Positions 18,085 through 24,937 of a stretch of 64,000 bases of DNA are shown piece by piece. A program made the position numbers and the translations under genes. Source of the stretch: Paenirhizobium naphthalenivorans (GTDB lineage: Bacteria; Pseudomonadota; Alphaproteobacteria; Rhizobiales; Rhizobiaceae). The notes under the pieces were generated by a model, which searched no databases, was not told the DNA's origin, and saw only the letters and a program-made list of their open reading frames with translations. Location: the NCBI RefSeq assembly GCF_007992095.1, contig NZ_BJZP01000022.1, forward strand, positions 17,482 through 81,481. Reading direction: 5' to 3'. Each line of letters starts with the position of its first letter. Positions within the stretch are counted from its first letter, which is position 1.

Positions 18085-19043
18085 CGAAATCTCACTTCGG
18101 TCGCGTTCTGGCGCTTCACCTTGGTCTCGTCGCCCTGCTGTTCGGTTTGCAGTTTGTGCTGCCAGACTATCACCACCTGGCAATGACCCGCGTCATGGTG
18201 CTTGCGGTCTACGCCATGGGCTACAACATGCTGTTCGGTTACACAGGGCTCCTCAGCCTCGGCCATGCGATGTTTTTCGCGGCCGGTCTCTATGGGGCCG
18301 GACTGACGGCCTATTACACGGACTGGGGCGTTCCTGTTGCCTTCCTGATCGGCATCGCCTCCGGTTTCGCCCTGTCGCTGGTGATCGGTCTGATTTCCCT
18401 GAGGACGACCGGTGTCGCCTTCATGATCGTCACTATGATGTTTGCGCAGGTGGCCTATCTCACGACCACCTACTTCACCGACTTCACCCGTGGGGAAGAA
18501 GGTCTGACCATGCCACAGGCGGCACGCAGCTTCGATCTGTTGGGCCTGCATGTCGATCTGACCAACGCCGCGCAGCGCTATAACCTTGCGCTCGGGCTGC
18601 TGGTTGTCGCGCTGGTGGTCATCTTTGCCGTCGTGAAGGGCCCGATCGGCAGGGTGCTGATCGCGATCCGGGAGAACGAGCCGCGCACCTTGATGCTTGG
18701 ATATGACACCTTCCGGCTGAAGCTGGTGGCTGTGGTGCTCTCCGGCACGATCTCGGCAATGGCGGGTGCGGCCTACGCGCTGCTGTTTGGCTATATCGGG
18801 GCGACCTTTGCCACCATCCAGTATTCCATCGAGCCTTTGCTGTTCACCCTGCTCGGTGGCGCCGGTACCATTCTCGGGCCGCTGATCGGCACGGCCGCCA
18901 TGTTCTACATGATCGACATCGCCAGTAATTACACGGCCGCCTATCTTCTGGTGACCGGTGTCGCGCTGGTGCTGCTGGTTCTCTACTTCCCCAAGGGCAT
19001 CCTCGGGACGATCCGTGAAAGGTGGTGGCCATGGCTTCCGTGA
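18081..19043 (+). CDS. LIV-type ABC transporter permease (LivM-like)
   Basis: This 320-residue permease is the partner of the LivH-like protein. The family signature is visible as LFGYTGLLSLGHAMFFAAGLYGAGL around residue 50, and the coupling loop IRENEPRTLMLGYDTFRLKL near residue 195 contacts the ATPase. Its end overlaps the following ATPase gene. It forms the transmembrane pore of the importer. Confidence 0.9.
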   Translation: MTKSHFGRVLALHLGLVALLFGLQFVLPDYHHLAMTRVMVLAVYAMGYNMLFGYTGLLSLGHAMFFAAGLYGAGLTAYYTDWGVPVAFLIGIASGFALSLVIGLISLRTTGVAFMIVTMMFAQVAYLTTTYFTDFTRGEEGLTMPQAARSFDLLGLHVDLTNAAQRYNLALGLLVVALVVIFAVVKGPIGRVLIAIRENEPRTLMLGYDTFRLKLVAVVLSGTISAMAGAAYALLFGYIGATFATIQYSIEPLLFTLLGGAGTILGPLIGTAAMFYMIDIASNYTAAYLLVTGVALVLLVLYFPKGILGTIRERWWPWLP

Positions 19044-19777
19044 CCCTGCTCAAGACGAAGGGGCTGACGCGCCATTTCGGTGGGCTGAAGGCCGTGAATG
19101 AGGTCGATTTCGAGATTCGCGAGGGCGAGATCCGCGCATTGATCGGCCCGAACGGCGCCGGCAAGACGACATTCGTGTCGCTGCTGTCCGGTCGCATCGC
19201 GCCGAGCGCCGGATCCATCGAATTCCTCGGTCGCGACATCACGAAAGATCCCGCCCACAAGCGGGTGCGCGACGGCATTGCCTACACGTTCCAGATCACC
19301 AGCATCTACCCGGGACTGACGGCTTTCGAGAATGTGGCGTTGTCGGTGCAAAGCGCCCAGCGGCGGGCACCGAAACCGGCCGGACTGTCGGCGCGTGACC
19401 TCTTGCATAGGAAAACGCGCGATGCGCTGGAGCGGGTCGGTCTCGGCGAAAGGGCTGGGGATCTCGCCGGCACGATGTCCTATGGTCACCAGAGGCTTCT
19501 GGAGGTCGCCATGGGGCTGGCGCTCGAACCCAGGCTGCTCATCCTCGATGAGCCGACCCAGGGGCTTTCCGATGGCGAGATCGAGAATTTCTGCGCGCTG
19601 GTCAAAGAGATCGCCCGCTCGGCCACTGTGCTGCTGATCGAGCACAATATGCCGGTCGTCATGCAGCTTGCCGACAGCATTACGGTGCTCGACCATGGCG
19701 AACTGCTGGCCAACGGTACGCCGGAGGAAATCCGCGCCAATAAAACCGTGCAAGCGGTCTACCTCGGAGCTGACTGA
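19031..19777 (+). CDS. LIV-type ABC transporter ATP-binding protein (LivG-like)
   Basis: This 248-residue ATPase has Walker A GPNGAGKTT and Walker B LLILDEPTQGLSD; the signature region reads MSYGHQRLLEVA in place of a strict LSGGQ, as is common in LivG-type proteins. The ATG at 19031 is preferred, though GTG codons at 19022 and 19025 are alternatives. It lies inside the end of the LivM-like gene, indicating coupled translation. It powers the amide-type importer together with the LivF-like protein. Confidence 0.9.
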   Translation: MASVTLLKTKGLTRHFGGLKAVNEVDFEIREGEIRALIGPNGAGKTTFVSLLSGRIAPSAGSIEFLGRDITKDPAHKRVRDGIAYTFQITSIYPGLTAFENVALSVQSAQRRAPKPAGLSARDLLHRKTRDALERVGLGERAGDLAGTMSYGHQRLLEVAMGLALEPRLLILDEPTQGLSDGEIENFCALVKEIARSATVLLIEHNMPVVMQLADSITVLDHGELLANGTPEEIRANKTVQAVYLGAD

Positions 19778-19778
19778 G

Positions 19779-20477
19779 ATGCTGGAAGTCAAGGACCTCG
19801 ATGTCTATCACGGCAACAGCCAGACGCTTAAAGGTATGTCGCTTTCGCTCGCCAAGGGCGAGGTTCTGTGCCTGCTCGGGCGCAATGGCGCGGGCAAGAC
19901 GACGACGCTCAAGGCGATCATGGGGCTGATGCCGGCGCGCGCCGGCAGCGTGAGGCTCGAGGGAGAGGAACTCACGAAGCTCTCGCCCCACGAAGTGCCA
20001 AAACGGGGGATCGGCTATGTCCCGCAGGGGCGACGGCTCTTTTCTGAGCTTACGGTGCGGGAAAATCTCGAAATCGGCCTGATGACACGCAAAAGCCCGC
20101 GCTCCGTGCTGGAGGAGGCGCTTGCACTATTTCCACGGCTGGAGGAACGGATGGGCCAGGTGTCAGGCACACTGTCCGGTGGCGAGCAACAGATGCTGGC
20201 AACCGCCCGGGCGCTTTGCATTGATCCCTCCGTCATCCTGCTGGACGAGCCGACCGAAGGCTTGATGCCGTCGATGATTGCGACCATTCGCGAGGTGGTA
20301 ATGACGTTGCGCGATCGGGGCAAAGCAATCCTGTTGGTCGAACAGCGGGTCGAGGCCGTGCTGTCGGTTGCCGACCGGGTCTGCTTTGTCGAGAATGGCA
20401 GGGCGCAGGCTGTCATGCCGGTGCAGGCGCTGAAGGATGATCCGTCGCTGCTCGGTCGCTATGTCGGGGTCGGCTAA
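19779..20477 (+). CDS. LIV-type ABC transporter ATP-binding protein (LivF-like)
   Basis: This 232-residue ATPase has Walker A GRNGAGKTT, signature LSGGEQQMLA and Walker B VILLDEPTEGLMP. The YVPQGRRLFSELTVRENL stretch is the Q-loop form typical of LivF. Its ATG follows the LivG-like stop by one base. It completes a five-gene importer. The gene is convergent with the MarR regulator, with 12 bases between the stop codons. Confidence 0.92.
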   Translation: MLEVKDLDVYHGNSQTLKGMSLSLAKGEVLCLLGRNGAGKTTTLKAIMGLMPARAGSVRLEGEELTKLSPHEVPKRGIGYVPQGRRLFSELTVRENLEIGLMTRKSPRSVLEEALALFPRLEERMGQVSGTLSGGEQQMLATARALCIDPSVILLDEPTEGLMPSMIATIREVVMTLRDRGKAILLVEQRVEAVLSVADRVCFVENGRAQAVMPVQALKDDPSLLGRYVGVG

Positions 20478-20489
20478 GATGGCCTCGAC

Positions 20490-20954
20490 TCAGCCGATCT
20501 TGCGGATGAGTTCCAGCAGCATCATCCGTTCGCCGGCGGTCAGAGGCTCAAGCGTCTTTTCCGTGACCTCGATAGCGGCAGAAAGGTTCTTTTCGATCAC
20601 TGCCTGGCCATCTTCGGTCAGAGACAGGACGAGGCGGCGGGCGTCAGTCAAATCGGGTTCGGTGCGGATGAGACCGCGCTTGACCAGGCGGTCGACCACA
20701 CCCTTAATGGTGGCGACGTCCATGGCCGTTTCGCGGCCAAGCAGGTTTTGCGAGCAGGGTTGGATTTGGCCAAGCTTGGTGAGTGCCGCCCATTGGGTCG
20801 TTGTCAGCTTGTCGCCGATCAGTGACGTAAAGATCGAGACATGGCGTTGATTGGCCTGACGCAGGAAAAATCCAATCTGCTGATCGACCTGATAGTCACC
20901 CGGATCAGATTGTTTGTTCTCGATCGTTTTGTTTTTCTGCCGTTTGACGGCCAT
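20490..20954 (-). CDS. MarR-family transcriptional regulator
   Basis: This 154-residue regulator has a winged helix in the middle (LTTTQWAALTKLGQIQPCSQNLLGRETAMDVATIKGVVDRLVKRGLIRTEPDLTDARRLVLSLTEDG), the typical MarR layout with the D-x-R wing. It is divergent from the 6-hydroxynicotinate reductase gene. The intergenic region has a full palindromic operator (21160-21173), and four more copies lie only in this island. In Pseudomonas the nicotinate repressor NicR is also of the MarR family. I infer that this protein is the local repressor, released by a pathway compound. Direct evidence of binding is absent. Confidence 0.87.
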   Translation of the reverse strand: MAVKRQKNKTIENKQSDPGDYQVDQQIGFFLRQANQRHVSIFTSLIGDKLTTTQWAALTKLGQIQPCSQNLLGRETAMDVATIKGVVDRLVKRGLIRTEPDLTDARRLVLSLTEDGQAVIEKNLSAAIEVTEKTLEPLTAGERMMLLELIRKIG

Positions 20955-21159
20955 GGCGAGTTCCGTTTGGCAGCGACCTTTGCGAGTCCGGGTTTAAACG
21001 GGTGGGCGCGATTGTCAATGTCAGGGTGGGGAAAGCCGTGCGGGGCAAGGGTTCGGATGTGGAGGCGGGTGTTGTTGGCATGGTGGCTGACGGACTTGCG
21101 GGCGGGGGCTTCCCAAACGGGCGGCGTGCTTGACAGTGGTTTCGGTCGGGTTGATACTC

Positions 21160-21173
21160 ATTCGTATACAAAT
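21160..21173. promoter_or_regulatory. Operator copy 4 of the ATTYGTATACRAAT palindrome
   Basis: ATTCGTATACAAAT lies in the divergent region between the MarR gene and the 6-hydroxynicotinate reductase gene, 83 bases before the latter's start. Apart from the G/A position its two halves are exact inverted repeats. Confidence 0.75.
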
Positions 21174-21256
21174 GAAATACACAGCCGGGACAAGCTCCCG
21201 AATGCATCGTGAAGGCACACCGTCCGCAATGCCGGACGCTTTCGGAGGAGGTCTCC

Positions 21257-22750
21257 ATGGTCAAGCAACAGGTCGAAAGCACGCTCAATGGCAAGATCCG
21301 CTGCGATGCCTGTCCGGTGATGTGCTACATTGCCGATGGCCGCGCCGGTGCCTGTGACCGCTACGCCAACGTGGCGGGGGAACTTATTCGCGTCGATCCC
21401 TTGACGGTCATCGAGGCGACCGAGGCGGAAGGCGGCAAGATCGTAGCCTTCTTGCCGTCCGGGGGGGCTGCCGATTGGGATGGGGACATCGTCCAGTCCC
21501 GCAATGCTTTCGTGACCGCCGTCGGTGCCGGGACGACCTATCCCGATTACAAACCGGCGCCCTTCATCGTCTCGCGCAAGGAAAACGGCGTCGACATGGT
21601 GACGGTCGTTACTGAGGGTATCTTCAGCTATTGCGGCGCCAAGGTGAAGATCGATACCGATCGTTTTCTCGGGCCGGAAGCGGCCGCAGTTCGGGTCGAT
21701 GGAGAACCGATCGGGCACGTCATGACCAGCGAGTATGGTTCGCAGATGCTATCGCTCGGCGGTGTGCATCACCTGACCGGCGGATCCAAGAAGGAAGGCC
21801 GGGTTACCTGCGATGCGCTGTTGAGACTCTGCAACGGGCAAGCCGTCGAGATGGCGATTGACGGCGGCTCGACGCTTGTCGTGACGGCAGGCGAGGCGCC
21901 GATCATCAACGGTGAGCAGGAACAGCGGATGCGCGTCGGTTGCGGCTCGGCGACCATCGGCATGTTTGCCCGTCAATGGCTGGGCCATGTCGATGAGGTC
22001 GTCGTCGTCGACGACCATATCACCGGGGTTTTGTCGGAACACCAGGCCGGCAAGCTTCTTGATATTCCGGCCACCGGCATCAAGATCAAGGGACGGCGCT
22101 CAACCCCGGGCCGCTATTTCCAGGTGGCTGCACCGGGCACCGGCTGGGGCGGCACAGACATTACCGACCCGCTCGCCATCCTCGGCGATTTCGATCCGAA
22201 GACTGCCTATCCGGGGCTGCGGATGCTGATGGTGTCCACCACCGGCGAGCAATATGGCTATTACATTCTGGATGAAAATCTGAGGCCGGTGCTGCAATCT
22301 GCGCTACCGGCTCCGCTTCAGCAGTCGGTGGAAATCATCGAGGAGAATTGCGAGCCGGCGCTCGCCTCCGTGCTGTTCATGGGCGGGGCGGGCGGCAGCC
22401 TGCGGGCCGGGGTAACGAACAATCCCGTGCGGCTGACCCGTTCGGTAAAGGAAGCACTCACCCATGTGTCCTGTGGCGGGGCGCCGGCCTATGTCTGGCC
22501 GGGCGGCGGTATTACCGTCATGGCGGACGTGACCGAAATGCCGAGCAACTCCTTTGGCTATGTGCCGACGCCGGCACTCGTGGCGCCGATCGAGTTCACC
22601 ATGCGGCTTTCCGACTATGAGGCGCTTGGCGGTCATATGGAGGCAGTCGTCCCGATCGAGGAGGCGCTCGCGCTGGCCGAACGCAAGATCGGCCCGGTGG
22701 CCTCCGGCGCCTGGCCAACCGACGAGCGCAACTTTCGCTGGGGTGCATGA
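21257..22750 (+). CDS. hnr: 6-hydroxynicotinate reductase-like iron-sulfur flavoprotein
   Basis: This 497-residue protein has an N-terminal cysteine set C16-x2-C19-x3-C23-x9-C33 (IRCDACPVMCYIADGRAGAC), fit for a [4Fe-4S] cluster. The body resembles proteins annotated 6-hydroxynicotinate reductase, the ferredoxin-dependent enzyme that reduces 6-hydroxynicotinate to 1,4,5,6-tetrahydro-6-oxonicotinate. RAGVTNNP with T387 resembles a flavin-attachment threonine site. The start at 21257 has a strong GGAGGAGGT. It is the first gene of a tight run to 24858 with overlaps between most members. A NicAB-type dehydrogenase in the same regulon would supply the substrate. The function comes from family memory and context; a related pyridone is possible. 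Confidence 0.78.
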   Translation: MVKQQVESTLNGKIRCDACPVMCYIADGRAGACDRYANVAGELIRVDPLTVIEATEAEGGKIVAFLPSGGAADWDGDIVQSRNAFVTAVGAGTTYPDYKPAPFIVSRKENGVDMVTVVTEGIFSYCGAKVKIDTDRFLGPEAAAVRVDGEPIGHVMTSEYGSQMLSLGGVHHLTGGSKKEGRVTCDALLRLCNGQAVEMAIDGGSTLVVTAGEAPIINGEQEQRMRVGCGSATIGMFARQWLGHVDEVVVVDDHITGVLSEHQAGKLLDIPATGIKIKGRRSTPGRYFQVAAPGTGWGGTDITDPLAILGDFDPKTAYPGLRMLMVSTTGEQYGYYILDENLRPVLQSALPAPLQQSVEIIEENCEPALASVLFMGGAGGSLRAGVTNNPVRLTRSVKEALTHVSCGGAPAYVWPGGGITVMADVTEMPSNSFGYVPTPALVAPIEFTMRLSDYEALGGHMEAVVPIEEALALAERKIGPVASGAWPTDERNFRWGA

Positions 22751-22773
22751 ACCTGACCGGGCAGGAGAGGTCC

Positions 22774-23703
22774 ATGGGGCGGCCGACGGCATATTATCTC
22801 GACGGGCACAAAGAGGGGCGGCTGCATTTGCAGCATGGACCGATCGATCTCGTTATCGGCGTCGATGGCGAAGGCCCCGGCATCTCGGAGCAGCGCACGG
22901 CTGCTTTCAATGCCGCCTTTGCCCGCCTTTCTACCATTCTTGACGAGCTGGTCGCCGAACTGCCTTTACTGAAACAGGCCGTGCGGCCGGGCAGTATCCG
23001 GCCGGAAAATCCGGTCGCCCGCCGCATGATGGAGGCCGTGCGCCCCTTTGCGGCTTACCGTTTCATCACGCCGATGGCCGCTGTTGCGGGGGCTGTCGCC
23101 GACGAAGTCCTGGCGGCGATGCTGGCTGTCTTTCCTGCGGATCGGCGGCCCGCCCGCATCTATGTGAACAATGGCGGCGACATTGCCCTTCATCAGGAGC
23201 CCGGTGCCGAATTCCGTGTCCGCATGGCGCGCGAGGACGGAATTGCCTTCGGCGATCTCAGGATTGGCCATGATGACCCGAGCCGGGGGATTGCCACCAG
23301 CGGTCGGGGTGGGCGCAGCCTGTCCATGGGGATTGCCGATTCCGTGACGGTTGCCGCTGCCAGCGCGGCTATTGCCGATGCGGCTGCGACGCTTGTTGCC
23401 AATGCCGTCGATCTTCCCGGCCATCCGTCGATCGCTCGGGCCCGTGCGGTCGATCTCGTCGACGACAGCGATCTCGGCGAGCGACTGGTTGTTACCGGCT
23501 GCGCGGCTTTGACCTTTGCAGAGTTGGATGCGGCGCTTGCCGCCGGCGTCTCGGAAGCGGAACGCTTCATCGCGCAGGGCCTCGTTCATCGCGCCGGGCT
23601 GTTTCTGCGTAGCGAAGGCCGGCTAGTCGCCGTGCCGTCATGCAATCATTCTCATTTTATCCGATCATCACCCTTGCCAGCGGAGCATCGTCGCCATGCC
23701 TGA
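22774..23703 (+). CDS. UPF0280 family protein (ApbE superfamily)
   Basis: This 309-residue protein is of COG2122/UPF0280, distant kin of the flavin transferase ApbE. Visible family motifs are YVNNGGDIALH (mid-protein) and the SGRGGRSLSMGIADSVTVAAAS block that in ApbE-like folds surrounds the metal and flavin site. The ATG at 22774 follows GGAGAGG; an alternative ATG at 22747 overlaps the reductase stop. It lies directly behind the 6-hydroxynicotinate reductase gene and overlaps the next gene. Its reaction is unknown. Given the superfamily and partner, covalent flavin attachment to the reductase is an attractive but untested role. Confidence 0.82.
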   Translation: MGRPTAYYLDGHKEGRLHLQHGPIDLVIGVDGEGPGISEQRTAAFNAAFARLSTILDELVAELPLLKQAVRPGSIRPENPVARRMMEAVRPFAAYRFITPMAAVAGAVADEVLAAMLAVFPADRRPARIYVNNGGDIALHQEPGAEFRVRMAREDGIAFGDLRIGHDDPSRGIATSGRGGRSLSMGIADSVTVAAASAAIADAAATLVANAVDLPGHPSIARARAVDLVDDSDLGERLVVTGCAALTFAELDAALAAGVSEAERFIAQGLVHRAGLFLRSEGRLVAVPSCNHSHFIRSSPLPAEHRRHA

Positions 23704-24277
23704 ACCAAAAGTCCGGAAATTCGCCATCACCATCGAGGAAATCTACCACGATGGCGGCAAGCCCGTTGCAGAGCCGCTGAAGAAGGGGGCGATCCTTGCC
23801 GTGGTCGAAAACCCCTTTGCCGGCAGCTATCACGAGGAGATCGAAGGCTTCATGAAGGATCTGGAGCCGCTGGGCGTGGAGATGGCGCGGCGGCTTTCAG
23901 AAGCGCTCGGCGGCAAGGATGCGATCGAGGGATATGGCAAGGGTGCAATCGTCGGCCAGGCAGGCGAGCTTGAACACGGTGCGCTGTGGCATGTGCCCGG
24001 CGGATATGCCATGCGCGAAATCCTCGGCGATGCCAAGGCAATCGTGCCGTCAACCAAGAAGGTTGGCGGGCCGGGCACGCGGCTCGACGTGCCGGTCACG
24101 CATATCAATGCGTCCTACGTTCGTAGCCATTTCGACGCCATGGAAGTGGGTATCGGCGATGCGCCGCGCGCTAATGAAATCGTTCTTGCGCTGGTCATGA
24201 CAACCGGCGCGCGGATTCATGCCCGCGTCGGCGGTCTGAAAGCCGCCGACATCAAAGGCGAGGATGGCCTGCGGTGA
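23696..24277 (+). CDS. PF06684 'amino acid synthesis' family protein, first copy
   Basis: This 193-residue protein is of the PF06684 (formerly DUF1185) family, whose name does not rest on a firm reaction. Shared features with its neighbour are an opening KF.ITIEEI...GG, the VENPFAG.Y.E motif near residue 38, YGKGAIVGQ.GELEHGA near 80, the PSTKK.GGPGT segment near 120 and a C-terminal ARVGGL. It starts inside the end of the UPF0280 gene and overlaps the second copy by four bases (GTGA). Family members travel with N-heterocycle and hydantoin genes. I infer a hydrolytic or isomerising step after ring reduction, without proof. Confidence 0.8.
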   Translation: MPEPKVRKFAITIEEIYHDGGKPVAEPLKKGAILAVVENPFAGSYHEEIEGFMKDLEPLGVEMARRLSEALGGKDAIEGYGKGAIVGQAGELEHGALWHVPGGYAMREILGDAKAIVPSTKKVGGPGTRLDVPVTHINASYVRSHFDAMEVGIGDAPRANEIVLALVMTTGARIHARVGGLKAADIKGEDGLR

Positions 24278-24858
24278 GGGCGGAAATCCGCAAGATCGTT
24301 GTTTTTCTTGAAGAGGTGTTGAGCGAGGCGGGGCGACCGGTCTCGCCACCGACGCGACGTGCCGCGGCGGTTGCGGTGATCAGCAATCCCTTTGCCGGAC
24401 AATATGTGGAGGACCTGTCGCTCTTGATCGATATGGGTGCCGAACTCGGCGGCTTGCTGGCGGAAAAATGCGTCGCTGCCCTCGGGATCGCTCCGGCGCA
24501 GGCCGAAAGTTACGGCAAGGCGGCACTGGTTGGCGAGGACGGCGAACTGGAACACGCGGCAGCGCTCCTTCACCCGGCGATGGGCAAGCCGGTGCGTGCT
24601 GCCCTTGGCGGCGGCGCGGCGCTCATTCCCTCCTCCAAAGCGCGCGGTGGGCCCGGCGAGGTGCTCGACATTCCCCTCGGACACAAGGATGCGGCCTTCG
24701 TGCGTTCGCATTTCGACGGAATGCGGGTGCGTATCAACGACGCGCCCCGTCCGGGCGAGATCGTCGTGGCCGTTGCCGTGACCGATAGCGGACGCCCGTT
24801 GCCGCGCGTTGGAGGTCTCACGGCCGATGAGGTCGTCGGCAAGGATGGATTGCGCTGA
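24274..24858 (+). CDS. PF06684 'amino acid synthesis' family protein, second copy
   Basis: This 194-residue paralogue of the preceding gene has a GTG start at 24274 overlapping the previous stop. The same blocks occur in the same order: IRKIVVFLEEV at the start, ISNPFAGQYVEDL, YGKAALVGEDGELEHAAA, PSSKARGGPGEVLDI and PRVGGLTADEVVGKDGLR at the end. The two proteins differ in many intervening residues, so the duplication is old. They may form a heteromer, since residues around the shared glycine-rich loop are kept in both. The function is unknown. Confidence 0.8.
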   Translation: MRAEIRKIVVFLEEVLSEAGRPVSPPTRRAAAVAVISNPFAGQYVEDLSLLIDMGAELGGLLAEKCVAALGIAPAQAESYGKAALVGEDGELEHAAALLHPAMGKPVRAALGGGAALIPSSKARGGPGEVLDIPLGHKDAAFVRSHFDGMRVRINDAPRPGEIVVAVAVTDSGRPLPRVGGLTADEVVGKDGLR

Positions 24859-24907
24859 ATTCCGGCTCCCTGCTGCTTGACAGTCGGTGGAAGTCGCCTC
24901 AAAATTC

Positions 24908-24921
24908 GTTTGTATACAAAT
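24908..24921. promoter_or_regulatory. Operator copy 5 of the ATTYGTATACRAAT palindrome
   Basis: GTTTGTATACAAAT, with a perfect 12-base inverted core TTTGTATACAAA... shifted one position, lies 16 bases before the GTG start of hyuA. It indicates a separate promoter for the hyuAB pair. Confidence 0.7.
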
Positions 24922-24937
24922 AAAATCGGGAACGGCC

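Noticed and set aside
24868..24937. An earlier in-frame GTG/ATG start for hyuA near 24887
   Set aside because: It would put the palindromic operator inside the coding region and adds residues absent from the family, so the GTG at 24938 is preferred.
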